Source: Amborella trichopoda
Taxonomy: Eukaryota; Streptophyta; Magnoliopsida; Amborellales; Amborellaceae
DNA length: 64,000 nt
Assembly: GCF_000471905.2 (NCBI RefSeq)
Contig: NW_006494931.1
Span: forward strand, 5,355,193 to 5,419,192
Direction: 5' to 3'
Position numbers and translations under genes: made by a program. Shown here one piece after another: positions 45,220 through 56,332 of the stretch. Position 1 is the stretch's first letter. Every line of letters begins with the position of its first letter. The notes beneath the pieces are model-generated. The model was not told where the DNA came from and did no database searches. It worked only from the letters and a program-made list of their open reading frames with translations.

Positions 45220-45475
45220 ACCTTGGTCCCTTATTCCTTTCACATCAATTAAGGTTTATAACCTATGACTGATGTCTTTGTGGCTAAGGACGACGTCCGA
45301 CCTTGGTCCCGTATTCCTTTTATATGGCCCAAGGTTTCAAACCTACACCTAATGCCTTTGTGGCTTAGGAAGAGGTCTGACCCTTGGTCCTTTATTTCTT
45401 TCATATGGCTCCAGGTTTCCAACCTACGTCTGATGCCTTTGTGGCTCTGGACGAGGTTCGGGCCCTTGAACTCAA
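45220..45475 (+). repeat. 81-bp coding-type array, right part
   Basis: Three more units of the array broken at 28320, with CCTTGGTCCCTTATTCCTTT at the start. They continue in one frame into a short Leu/Gln-rich segment, LELKRQLLLLLAQQAG, that ends near 45545. Confidence 0.8.
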
Positions 45476-46700
45476 AAGGCAGCTATTGCTCCTATTAGCC
45501 CAACAAGCAGGGTTAGTGTATGCTAAGCACAGATCCGAGGCTTGATAACCAAATGCACGAAGCATTCGACCTCATGGCCAAAATTCACCATGGAAGATCT
45601 AAAGAACGTGATGAGAATCTTTGATCCCTTGACCAATACCCCATGGATAGTTCAGTCAGAATCTGGATAAATGGTAAACGAAGTTGAACAGAGTCCAGTG
45701 AAACTCCTTCATGAAGTATTGGATCTGAGGCAACCCCTGTGACCAGATGATTAGAAGTTGAAGCCAGAGATATACCCTCGAAGCATCAACCCCAATCAAA
45801 AGGATGAGATTAACCCTGAAATCACTGAACCTTCTTCCCATCATTAGCAAATGATTAGGGAAAATGTTGTGGTTAGAACGAATGAACGAAATGATAAAAC
45901 AAAAAAAAACGAGGATGAAAAACAGAGCAAAATCCTTAGCTAAATCAAAAGGAGGGATGACTCACCTTGGATATTCTGATTTAAAGGATCAATGTTGGAA
46001 TACCAAAGCTTTGTAAACTACAAGAGTTGTTTGAACCAGGGATTGAGTATTCCTCAGAAAATCAAAAGATGCCAAATGCCAAATAGTAAGGTTGGCTTAA
46101 AGCTTCCACTGAAAGCTTGGCTTAAAGCTTCCTTGAATGAACAAGCAGACGAAGTTTTTAGGACCCAAGGATTGTCCTTAAGCCACTAAGATGCAGAAGG
46201 TTGACAAAGATGCAGAAGGTTCTTTTAAGAAGTTGCAGAAGGATCTCTTGAAAGAGATGCAGAAGATCTACCCAAAAAATAATAATAGAAGGCTACCGAA
46301 AATGGTTGCGTAAGGTAGAGGATTTTTGAAGGTCGAAGTTGAGGATAAAATGATGAAATGAGATGGATGTTTTAAAGAGGGATATGACGCTTGGCCTCCC
46401 TGTATCGCAGACCAAAATTTCTGATAGTGGGATAATGATGGCTAAAATGCATTTTCTTAAAATACCTCTCAAGGAATGCAAAAGACCTTTTGTATTATTA
46501 GTATGTTAGTCGATTGCCTTTGGCATTATTTGAGATGTAAGGGTAAAAGTTTTGATTTTTGAAATCAATCTTATCTGGCATCAAACAAGCAAGAGATGAG
46601 AACGTGAACAGTTGGCGTATAGAGTGATATGCATATCTAGTAAGTAGAAAAATTATGAAAAATTATGCAGCATAGCCACAAAATCAGATAAAAACAGGGA
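45476..46700. other. Decayed sequence after the 81-bp array, unassigned
   Basis: The first 70 bases continue the array's reading frame. Small direct repeats follow: TGGCTTAAAGCTTCC twice (46092-46133) and TGCAGAAGGT four times with drift (46190-46270). No recognisable domain. It may belong to the same old element as the array. Confidence 0.4.
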
Positions 46701-46885
46701 GCTTCATTGATGAGAAGGTGAGACTCAGCTCTTATATATATAAGAGAAAAGAAAAAAGGAATAAGAAAAGATGCTTCGCCGGGTTATGCTTTGAGGCAAT
46801 ACTCTCCAAAGCGGATCATCCTGCTGACCCTAGCTAGCTTTCGCCTTACATAGGAGACGAGGTCCTTCACACGCTTGACTTCTCC

Positions 46886-47329
46886 TCAATAGAAGTCAGG
46901 CATGTTTTGGTGGTGCTTTGCTTCCCGATGAAGCCGGACCACCATCTCCCTAAGGCTCGCGATCTCCCTGGACTTTGGGTTTAGCATCATTCCGACCTCC
47001 AAGATCTCCTCAGGGGACATAGCAATGTTATCAGCAGCAACCTCCTTTGAAGAAGAGGCTAAGCCCACAACAAGGAAAGTTGCAGGGTGTTCTCATTTGC
47101 CCTCACCCCCATCTACGACTAAAGGAGTATTGGTGGTACACTCCTCATTGCCACGAATGGTAGCAATAAGGTCAAGGTCAAGAGAGATGGAGAGATATCG
47201 AGGGGGAATAGGGGAAGACAAGCTTAAAAGGTGAAAGGTCAGATAGCATTGGGAAGATGAACTGACGAGACTCAGGTAGCCGACGGATTTATAAAACCCC
47301 ATGGAGAAGCCGAGGGGTATTTTCCCCAT
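46886..47329 (-). pseudogene. Unknown minus-strand ORF of ~148 codons with one internal stop
   Basis: Two open pieces, 47093-47329 and 46886-47068, lie in the same frame and are separated by a TGA at about 47090. The N-terminal part is Ser/Leu-rich; the C-terminal part has EEILEVGMMLNPKSREIASL, then a likely coiled-coil helix (REMVVRLHREAKHHQ). A TATA-like TTTATAAATC lies within the first piece (about 47288-47296 on the minus strand), so the real start may be further inside. I recognise no family. It could be a second antisense-type ORF of a Tat element or chance. Confidence 0.35.
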
Positions 47330-47814
47330 AAGTGATGATGGGCGTGTTGAGAAGTGGGGATAAGATGATTATTTGTTCCCACATTTAATTAAGACGACTG
47401 GAATAAGGCGTGCATGCGCCACCTTCATGAAGAGGATGTAAGACATACGACAGCAATGAGTCCACTCGAGATTCACCGAACGCTACACACCTTTTGAGGT
47501 TCTCTCATGAGTGAATCGTCCGTGGCAGTTTTGTTGGGTGTAATTTTAGTCTTATGCAAAAACTAGATACATTCCAATGAACACTTGACAAAGATTGAGA
47601 TGGAAATGACCATTAGATAAAGTTATTAACAAGCTTTGCCTTGAAGGTATATTGCTTAGTCCCCATATAAGACTAAATATGTTATAAAAGAACTCTTAAT
47701 TGAAGACATACAACAAAGATGATAATGTATGCTGTATGGCTATCCTTAATGGATGGTCAGAAAGGAGCATGGTTCTTAATGGCACCACTCAAACGTTACG
47801 TTGACGATCATTCA
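47330..47814. other. Unassigned non-coding sequence
   Basis: No gene or repeat recognised. It ends where similarity to the RE-D LTR begins. Confidence 0.4.
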
Positions 47815-48189
47815 TTTAATATTCAATCATTACAATCATCAGCATTCACATTCACTATTCAAATATTACCCACTCACTCCTTAGTTCACCTACTCCCAAA
47901 ATAGAGGCCCTATCCATCAGGCTAAGCCAATCCCATTACTTAGGACCTCTACCATACCTCAAAAGGGAGGGAAATGACAAGTGGATAAATCCACTTCGTA
48001 ATTCTCTCATATTCATGCACACGGTCCCCAGCGGGCATTGGGGTTTTCGATAGGTACTTACTTTGCAAGGCATCAGTCATTAATCTCATCATATAAATTT
48101 TGGGGGTTGCGACCCTCCCATTCTATTTTCACCTAATCCCATCGTATCATTTAGTGAGTTAGGGAACATTGCCGGCATCAATTTTCTCA

Positions 48190-48360
48190 GTGTAACAGTA
48201 TCCACTACGGATGGGTGTCCTATCGCGTAGCATGTAGTATCAGTATAACAAGATCCACTACCAATGGGTTCCCCATCGCGTGGTAGCTAGTACCATAGTG
48301 CCATAACAGAATAGTACCCACTACCAAGGGGTGTCCCATTGCGTAGCGGTCATTATCACG
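48190..48360 (-). repeat. 50-60-bp repeat in RE-D LTR
   Basis: Three units with CCACTACCGATGGGTGTCCCA- and ATCGCGTAGCATGTAG-like parts. The 5' LTR has the same at 55044-55200. Confidence 0.7.
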
Positions 48361-48802
48361 ACAATATATCATTCTCAAGCATTTAATTAATTTACGTCAA
48401 ATACTTCAAATTTTCATCATGCAAAGTTTGAGTCTTACTCAAAACTATCCAACAGTCACATAACAATATGATACCCAGCATAAAACACTCATTATATGAG
48501 AACTATCACATTGTATTTATGCTTAGCAATTAACATTAACATTACGGCACTTGTCAAGTAACATTTGTCATGGAACTATCACAATAGCATGACATTTATC
48601 AATTTTCACACGACGCATAGTTGCATAGCACCGTTCACATAACACTATGGCATTTATTATTCGTCACATGAAATTTATCACATAGCACTCACGCTTATCG
48701 CTTATCAAAGATAACACTACACCACTTGAGGTGCTTAGTGAGTAATCTAGTAAAAGGTAACACAATACGCGTATAAGACTAAAATTTCTGGGGAATGTAA
48801 TG

Positions 48803-49330
48803 GTGACATACCCCTTTTCTCGAGGACGTAACTCCCAATCTAGGGAGAATCTCAAAATGGTTCAAACATGAAACTTTAAATTTACATGTGGATCTTCAAA
48901 TATGGTAGTGGTTTAAAGATGTTTAGAGGATGTTTGATAGATCAAAAGCTCGACATAAAGTGAGTGACAATAGTAGGATTTCCTGCAACTATGAATAGTG
49001 ACATACCTTCATATTTCAGGACACAACTCTCGATCTACGGGGAATTTCAAAATGAGGTTAACATGCAATTTTAATCTCATTCATCACTATTTCAAATGGT
49101 AACTGTTTGGAAGTGATTAGACATCGTTTGATAGGCCAAAAGCTCTACTCAATATAGGTGATAGTTGCTGGAAATTCCAACAACTATGGGTGGTGATATA
49201 CCCTATCATTTTGGGGCATATCTCTTGATTTATATGAAATTTTAACATAGTACAAAAAGAAACATTGTAGTAGATAAGTATATATTTCATTAAAGACTGA
49301 TTTGATACCATTTGGACATCATCTGGTTAC
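48803..49330 (-). repeat. ~195-bp tandem repeat in RE-D LTR U3
   Basis: Units start near 48803, 48999 and 49193 with GTGACATACC. Each continues with CTCGATCTA-like, AATTTCAAAATG-like and GTTTGATAGGCCAAAAGCTC-like segments. Confidence 0.72.
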
Positions 49331-49719
49331 TTAAAATTTTGGAACAAGAACCATCACAGTTCTTGGAAATTTACTTTTTGCAAGTTTGAAATGCTTCAAT
49401 TAAAATACAACCTTTCATAAGCCAAGATAAGCTTTGGTGTAATCCTCATTCATGTTAAACTAAACTTGCAAGTGGGCTACTCCATGAACTTAACAAGTTT
49501 ATTAGCAATACTCAATCAATCCTTCAATCCTCATTGCAATTTAACTACATCCATACGTTGTACTTTATCATTTTCTTCATCTTTATTCCTTGAAATCTAT
49601 TACTACCAAATTAATTGATGCACGATCCCTAAACCTACTTACATGATGCTCACGGTATCTTCAAACCTCCCACTCGTAGGCCTCCTCAAGATCCAAGTGA
49701 GGACTTCTCCAAAGGGAAT

Positions 49720-49722
49720 AGT

Positions 49723-49757
<35 letters not shown>

Positions 49758-49758
49758 C
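49720..49758 (+). repeat. CTCTCA microsatellite
   Basis: About six copies of CTCTCA, in RE-D LTR sequence. Confidence 0.9.
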
Positions 49759-49870
49759 CGCTACTTTACCCGTGCGGCGTTGCTCTTATACACACACGAT
49801 GCTAGGCCTCTTCTACTACCCTATTGCCATGCTCGTCTCATGACTGGGAAAATTCATGGTCCTTAAATCA

Positions 49871-49882
49871 TTTCCCCCTTAA
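49871..49882 (-). other. Polypurine tract of RE-D
   Basis: On the minus strand TTAAGGGGGAAA sits directly before the TGATTTAAGG start of the LTR. Confidence 0.7.
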
Positions 49883-49897
49883 AAAAGATTTTCAAAA

Positions 49898-50215
49898 TCA
49901 CACCGTTATTGATAAAAAAAGGTGGGGGTACTTCTCCCGGATTTCATCCTCCCGTTCCCATGTTGATTCCTCTCTTAAATGATATTGCCATTGTACACGG
50001 ACCAGGGGGATTTCTTTATTGCGTAAGACCTGCACTCTCCTTTCTAATATCCCAATTAGTTGTTCAACATAGGTCAACTCTTCCCTGATCGGGATTGGTT
50101 CGTACTCCAAAACATGGGACGAATAAGTTGATATTTTCTTAGCAGTGATACATGAAAAATATTGCGAATGTTGGCCAATCAGGAGGCAGGGCAAGCCGGT
50201 TTTCCATGGTCCCAA
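49898..50215 (-). pseudogene. Chromodomain and integrase tail of RE-D
   Basis: VLRNKEIPLVRVQWQYH and EESTWEREDEIREKYPHLF match the chromodomain at the integrase C-terminus of Tekay/Del chromoviruses. In these elements the domain is thought to steer integration toward chromatin marks. It is open in this frame, though the integrase before it is shifted. Confidence 0.85.
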
Positions 50216-51160
50216 CTCTTCCTAGGATTTCAAAAGGCCCAATGTATCGCATGCCCAATTTTCCTCTTCTGCCGAATCTCATTATGCCCTTTGTCGGTGA
50301 TACCTTTAGGAAGACTCGATCACCTACTTCAAACTCTAGGTCTCTCCTACGATTATCAGCATAAATATTCTGCCGACTTTGGGCTATCTTGAGCTGCACT
50401 AGAATTAAGGCAATCTTCTCAGAGGTTATTTGAACAATTTTGGGCCCCAATAATTTCCTTTTGCCCATCTCATCCCAACATACATGCGATCTACACTTTC
50501 TTCCATATAGGGCCTCAAAAGGTGCCATTTGAATATTGTTTTGGAAGCTGCTGTTGTAGGCAAATTCTACTAAAGGAAGATGGTCCTCTCAGCTCCCTTT
50601 AAAGTTAGTAACACATGCCCTTAACATGTCTTCCAATGTTTGAATGGTTCTCTTTGACTGCCCATTGATCTGAGGGTGAAAGGTAGTGCTAAAGGTAAGT
50701 TTGGTTCTTATGGCTGATTGCAGACTTACTCAAAACCTCGAGGTGAACCTGGTGTGCCTGTCGAACATGATGCTGATAGGTATACCGTGCAACTTCACAA
50801 TTTCTCTGATGTATAATTGGGCCAGCTTATTCAGGGTATAGGTCATGCGGACCGGTAAGAAATGACGAGCTTTAGTTAATCGGTCCACGATAACCCAAAT
50901 ACTATCATGCCCCGCACGTGACCTTGGTAATCCGGAAAAAAAATCCATTGTAATGTGTTCCCATTTCCACTATGGTACGGGCAATGGCTGTAACAGTTCG
51001 ACGGGCTTCTGATGTTCTGCCTTCACTTGCTGACACGTCAGACACTTAATGACAAATTGTGCCACCTCCCTCTTCATGTTGTTCCACTAGAAGATCTTTT
51101 TCAGATCCTGGTACATCTTTGTGCTCCCTGGGTGTACCATGTAGCAGGAGTGGTGTGCTT
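50139..51160 (-). pseudogene. Integrase of RE-D, catalytic Glu replaced by Lys
   Basis: The ORF 50730-50948 shows MDFFSGLPRSRAGHDSIWVI with the first Asp, and IMFDRHTRFTSRF with the second. The Glu motif reads NGQSKRT: codon 50652-50654 (minus strand AAG) gives Lys. ORF 50139-50528 covers the C-terminal part, MAPFEALYGRKCRSHVCWDE through EVGDRVFLKVSPTKG. The zinc domain lies at 51000-51120 in a degraded state, with CxxC visible in the HHCC region. Confidence 0.86.
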
Positions 51161-51640
51161 CTTTTAAAACAACCCTATTATGACTTTTTGGCTTAGGGCG
51201 TCGGCTACCACGTTAATCTTACTTGGATGGTAATCAATTGTACAGTCGTAATCATTCAGTAAGTCCTTCCATCTTCTTTGTCTCATATTTAACTCCTTTT
51301 GGGGAAATAGGTACTTGAGGCACTTGTGATCCGTGAACACCTTAAATTGGGCCCTATAGTGGTAGTGTCTCCAGATCTTTAACTCAAATACTACAGCCAC
51401 AAGCTCCAAGTCATGAGTTGGATAGTTTTGCTCATACGGTTTCAACTGTCTAGGGGCATAAGCAATGACCTTACCTCTCTGCATGAGTACAGATCTAAGC
51501 CCTTTATGGGATGCATTAGTATAAACCACAAAGTCCTCATTTCCTTCAAGCAAGGTCAGTATTGAGGCTGTGGTTAGTCTCTTCTTAAGTTCCTGAAAGC
51601 TTTTCTCACAGTCCTCATACCACATAAATATCACCTTCTT
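51161..51640 (-). pseudogene. RNase H of RE-D, first Asp replaced by Asn
   Basis: A 156-codon open stretch with [53 protein letters not shown] and VVADALSQK. The first catalytic position, normally Asp in a YSDAS/YTDAS motif, is AAT (51515-51517 inverted), so it is Asn. The other acidic residues are kept. RE-D has a single RNase H, as expected for a chromovirus. Confidence 0.88.
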
Positions 51641-52330
51641 CTGGGTCAGCTGAGTAAGGCAGCACTATCTTTGAGAATCCCTCTACAAAGCACAGGTAGT
51701 ATCCGCCTAACTCAAAAAAACTACGACTTCAATCTTAGAGGGGTCGATCGTGATCCGATCCTTAGAAATGATGTGACCCAAGAAGGCTAAGCTGTGGAGC
51801 CAAAATTCACTCTTACTTAGTTAGCATACAGTCTTTCTGACTTTAAAGTTTGCAAGACTGTTCTCAGATGCTGCTCATGTAGTTCCCAACTTTTTGAATA
51901 TACCAAAATATCATCAATGAAGACCACTACAAAATTATTTAAGAAGGGTCAGAACACTCTATTCATCAAATCCATGAACACCGTAAGGGTATTGGTTAAC
52001 CCGAACTGCATTACAAGGAACTCATAGTGACCGTATCGAGTTCTGAAAGAAGTCTTTGGGATGCCTCCCTCCTTGACTTGTAATTGGTGATAACCCAATC
52101 GGAGATCAATCTTTGAAAACACTTGGGCCCCTTGGAGCTGGTAAAAAAGGTCATCAATTCTAGACAGGGGATACCTATTCTTCATTGTTACTTGGTTTAT
52201 CTGCCTATAGTCGACGCACAGCCTTAAGGACCCATCCCTCTTCTTCACAAACAGGACTGGTGCACCCCAGGGTGATACGCTGGGTTAGATGAATCCCTTA
52301 TCCAACAATTCTTACAACTGTTCTTTCTAC
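51641..52330 (-). pseudogene. Reverse transcriptase of RE-D
   Basis: ORF 51949-52248 shows [50 protein letters not shown] and [20 protein letters not shown] stop follows near 51947; the catalytic FIDD lies at about 51910-51921, and a thumb region with IISKDRITIDPSK is near 51730-51780. The sequence is of Tekay/Del type and clearly different from the Tat RTs. Confidence 0.9.
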
Positions 52331-52980
52331 TACTTCAACTCTATTAGAGCCATTCTATACGGGACTTTAGAAATAGGAACTATGTTGGGGACTACATCTA
52401 TCTCAAATTCAATCTCCCTTACTGAAGGTAGGGACGGTAACTCTTCTAGAAACACTTCAGGGTACTCTCTTACTATTGATATCCCTTCTAGCTGAGACTG
52501 GATGCCCTGATTTTCAACCACATAGGCTAGATACCCTTCACACTTCTTAACCAGGAGCTGAGAAGCCTGGAGAGCATAGATAAAGTGCAAAGGGGAAGTA
52601 TCCTTGGTGCCCTCAAAGTGTAGCTTAGCTTGGTCAGGGCGTCTAAAGGTCACCGTCTTTTCGTGGCAATTGACTGTGGCATGATGTGTGTACAATCAAT
52701 CCATGCCCAGAATAACATCAAAATCCTGAATCTCGGAGAATCAAGTCTACAAGCAGGTCACACTCATCAATAGCAATTCCACACTGTCTATACACTCCAT
52801 TAGTTTCCATAGAATCCCCCACAGTGTGCTTGTTACTAGAGTAAAATCAAGACATGCGGGCTTAACATTTAGATAACAAGCAAAATGAGGTGCAACAAAA
52901 GAGTGAGAGGAACCAGGGTCAATCAAAGCTTTAACTTTAGCACCGCAAATAGAAAGTGTACCTTTGATCAAGGTAGACGC
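52331..52980 (-). pseudogene. Protease and RT N-terminus of RE-D
   Basis: ALIDPGSSHSFVAPHFA (about 52880-52930) is the aspartic protease loop, with DPGSSHSF, usual in chromoviruses. 52330-52695 continues with a VNCHEKTVTFRRPD-like strand, a hydrophobic YALQASQLL segment and IVREYPEVFLEELPSLP, the entry to RT. Confidence 0.84.
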
Positions 52981-53987
52981 CTTAGCTTCTTTCTCGGTGA
53001 GGGAAAATACTTGTCCTTACATCTTTGGCCGGTCCTCTGTCTTCATCATAGGGAAAACCTTAACCCACTGGCCGAGCTTGCCACACTTGAGGTACACATT
53101 TCACTTCTTGTAACATTCAACGGTAGTGTGGTTGTCCTTCCCATAATGAGGGCAGAAAGGGCGTCAATCATTCTCTCTGTTCAGGAAATTATTCTGGGCC
53201 GTCTGGTTACATTGGTAAGGACCTCCTCTAACATCCCCCCTTGGAAATTGTCGGGGCTTCTTCCCAGAGTTTCTTGATGAAACGGGCTTCATCTTTTCTT
53301 CCCTTCTTGATCGATGGTCCTTGCAGTCTCTCTCAATCTTTAGAGTGAGGTCTACTTATGAGGCGCATGACTTAAGGTTGCCCAACAATACTCTCCCTCT
53401 AATGTTCAGCCGCAGGCATCTTTCAAAATAGCTGCGTGCCTCTGTGGTAATGATGTGAGGTATGTATCTAGAAAGCTCTGTAAATTTAGCGACGTATTGC
53501 TCCATTAACATACCCCCTTGCTGAAGCTCAATGAACTCTACTTCCTTCCTCTCCCTGACGAAGTCTAGGAAGTACTTCTTATTGAATGCCTTCAGGAAGT
53601 TATCCTAAGTGGTCTCGGCTCCCGACTCTCTCCAAGATTGCTTCATTGAGTTTCACCAATATTCAGCCTCTCCTTCCAACATAAAGGCTCCCAACTTGAC
53701 TTTCTACTCATCCGAGTAGTGCAACACTTTTAGAATCTTTTTTATCTGTCTCTTCTACCTCTCGGCCTTTTTTACTCCTCCTTGCCCCAAAAAGGGTGGG
53801 GTTGCCAGCCTTTTAAATCTTTCTATCAGGCCACTGTCATTTTTCTCTGGGGTGGGGGTAGACTGACCTGGCATCGAGTCCTTCATCATTTGGGTCATTG
53901 CCTCGAGAGTCTTGTAAAACTCACCGAGCATCTCGGTGTTCTCATTTTGGAACTCTCTTTGTTGGCACGAGCCCTCGGCATCTTCAT
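52981..53987 (-). pseudogene. gag: gag of RE-D
   Basis: The probable start is MKMPRARANK at about 53987 on the minus strand. The capsid region (53350-53800) is recognisable from plus-strand sequence encoding FLEAFNKKYF- and EFIELQQGGM-type segments on the opposite strand, with many frameshifts. Two degenerate zinc-knuckle regions lie near 53080-53110 and 53140-53170; the first keeps KCGKLGQW but loses a Cys to a frameshift. Confidence 0.7.
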
Positions 53988-54075
53988 CCTAGCACAGGAG
54001 CACTCAGTCACTAATCTATCCTAAATCTATTCTAAGGACTCTTCCAAAATCCCTTTAGGCCAAGAATCCTATCCT

Positions 54076-54091
54076 GGCTGCTCTAATACCA
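54076..54091 (-). other. Primer-binding site of RE-D (tRNA-Met type)
   Basis: On the minus strand TGGTATTAGAGCAGCC, one base from the usual TGGTATCAGAGC that pairs with initiator tRNA-Met. Confidence 0.88.
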
Positions 54092-54095
54092 TAAT

Positions 54096-55509
54096 TGTCG
54101 TATCCCCTCCCCCGATTCCTTTACCATGTGCGATGGAGGGCGATCGAGTGCGGGTTCGTATTCCCAAGTGTAGCTCAAGTCACTCAGGTCATATTTGACT
54201 CAACGCCATTATATCGGTAATCAAAGGAAACCATGGCAAAGAACTCTAAGTGCAGATAAATATTTAAAATTGGAAGGATCCAAATACCAATAAAAATGTA
54301 CTACATCAACTTCTTTCAAAAATATTATACTTGAGTCTGGGGCACCAGGGCCTGATATTACATTTTTTCCAAAATAAACAAAATTTAGGGCTAAACTGCC
54401 CGACCACTTATAAGATATAAATTTCTTCTCAAGTGAATAAGGCTTCAACTCCCAACTGCAAAACACGAGCTTCTTTCCCTCGACCTGGTGCTGTCAATCT
54501 ACAAGAGGGGAGATACATGGGGATGCGCTATAGAGCCCAGTAAGTAGATCTAGGTGCTATGCATCATTAATGAGTCTATTCATGCATCATAAGCTGTTCT
54601 TCTAATTATAAGAAGTCATAATACAACAATCATGTAAATCAGTAATCAGATCAATGCATCAATTATACACATTATATCAAATGTCAGTTATCATTCAATC
54701 ATTACAATCATCAGCACTATTCAAATATTACCCACTCACTCATTAGTTCACCTACTCCCGAAGTAGATGCCCTATCCATCAGGCTAAGCCAATTCCATTG
54801 CTTAGGACCCTTATCGTACCTCAGGAGGGAGGGCAATGACAAGTGGATAAATTCACTTCGTAATGCCCTCATACTCATGCACATGGTCCCTAGCACCCAT
54901 TGAGGTTTTCGATAGCCACTTACCTTGTAAGGCATCACTCATTAGTCTTATCATATAAATTTGGGGGTTGCGACCCTCCCATTCCATTTTCACCTAACCC
55001 TATCCTATCATTTAGTGATTTAGGGAACACTATTGGCATCAATTTTCTTAGTTAACAGTATCCACTATCGATGGATGTCCCATCGCGTAGCATGCAATAT
55101 CAGTATAATAGTATCCATTACCGATGGGTGCCCCATAGTACCACAGTGCCATAACAGAACAGTACCCACTATCAATGGGTGTCCCATTGCATAGTAGTCA
55201 TTTTCATAACATTATTTCATGCTCAAGTATTTGATTCATACATGCTAAATCTGTGCCTTATGCCAGATACTTCAAATTTTCATCATGAAAAGTTTGAGTC
55301 ATACTCAGAACAATCCAGCTGTCACATAACATTATGACAGTTAGCATAAAATACCAATTATAGGAGAGCTATCACATTGTATTTACGCTTAGCAATCAAC
55401 ATTAGCATTTCGACACTTGTTATGTAACATTCGTCATGGAGCTATCACAGTAGCATGACAATTATCAAAATTTACACAACACATAGCTGCATAGCATCGT
55501 TCACATAAC
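54096..55509 (-). repeat. 5' LTR of RE-D, cut by RE-E
   Basis: Starts TGTCGTATCC next to the PBS and aligns with the 3' LTR from about 54680 on. It stops at 55509 within GTTCACATAAC, which continues normally as CACTATGGC in the 3' LTR at 48640. Confidence 0.85.
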
Positions 55510-56317
55510 TGTTTATAGTGCAAAATCAAAGAGATCCTTAAAGGAAGATCCCTCATATCTGAACACCACAAACTGAATTTTAAAAACAAATTATACAGAA
55601 TGTGGGGAAAATTGAATTCTGATCTAAAGCCAGTTCCGCCCAGAAACGAGCGGATCTGTTCTCAGATCAGTGGCATCGCCAACATTGATCCGACTATGAA
55701 ACACAAAATAAAAAGCAATAAAAAATAATCTAATCTAATTAAAATGAAATAAAATCAGAAAATAAATAATAAAAGAGTAAGAAACGATACAGAACAGGGC
55801 CAGATGGTCCGAGACTCTTGAGCCTTCTGGGGCTCACCCATATCAGAACTGGTCCTCTTTTGTCTCTGTGAGTCAGATATTCATCAGAAAGTCTCTAGTT
55901 GAAGATGGGTGGTTGTGCCCTAACGGTAGATCTAGGGTGGTTGTGCCCTAGGTCTAGCGTTTCTAAGACTTAGGTTTTCACTCAGGAGGCTCAGGTTCTT
56001 GAAGCAGTCTCTAGAGTTTTCTTTTCTCTTTTGTAACTCTCTCTATTGTTTTTTTTCTCTCTGATCTCTATTTGTTCTCTTCCTTAGGGTTCTGGTCTCT
56101 TAGATTTTTTATTTCTATCGGCTATATCTTAGGGTTTGGTCACTCTCTTCCCAAAGGACCATGAAAAGAGGGTTTATAGGGGTCAAAATCTGCTGGGGAG
56201 GATATACTCACATAACCAACACGTACTTATCCAAAAAAATGGGTTTACTAGGTTATGTGTGATCCTAAGCATCCAGAAAACCATGGAATTTGCTAGATTT
56301 AAAATGAGGTGTCTACA
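55510..56317 (-). repeat. 3' LTR of RE-E (808 bp)
   Basis: Inverted, from TGTTTATAGTG to GTGTCTACA. It is a diverged relative of the RE-A and RE-C LTRs and keeps the AGATCTG words and the CCTTAGGGTT-type telobox region, but has no GGGCGACAC motif that I could find. Confidence 0.88.
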
Positions 56318-56332
56318 GTTGACCCTCTTTGG
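56318..56332 (-). other. Polypurine tract of RE-E
   Basis: Minus strand CCAAAGAGGGTCAAC, next to the LTR start, one change from RE-A and RE-C. Confidence 0.8.

Larger units (their letters stand above)
47815..49870 (-). repeat. 3' LTR of RE-D, outer end missing
   Basis: The part 47815-48640 aligns with 54680-55509 of the 5' LTR. The inner end is set by CCTTAAATCA (49870) next to a polypurine tract. About 700 bp of the LTR end present at 54096-54680 has no counterpart here. The full LTR would have been about 2.7 kb, in the range of Tekay/Del elements. Confidence 0.82.
47815..55509 (-). mobile_element. RE-D: Tekay/Del-like chromovirus, both LTRs incomplete
   Basis: Minus-strand Ty3/gypsy element with gag, protease, RT, RNase H, integrase and a chromodomain, a PBS for initiator tRNA-Met and very long LTRs. 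RE-E cuts its 5' LTR at 55509/55510, so the rest of that LTR should lie beyond 64000. The outer end of its 3' LTR is missing beyond about 47815. The internal region is only about 4.2 kb, and all frames are broken. Confidence 0.88.
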
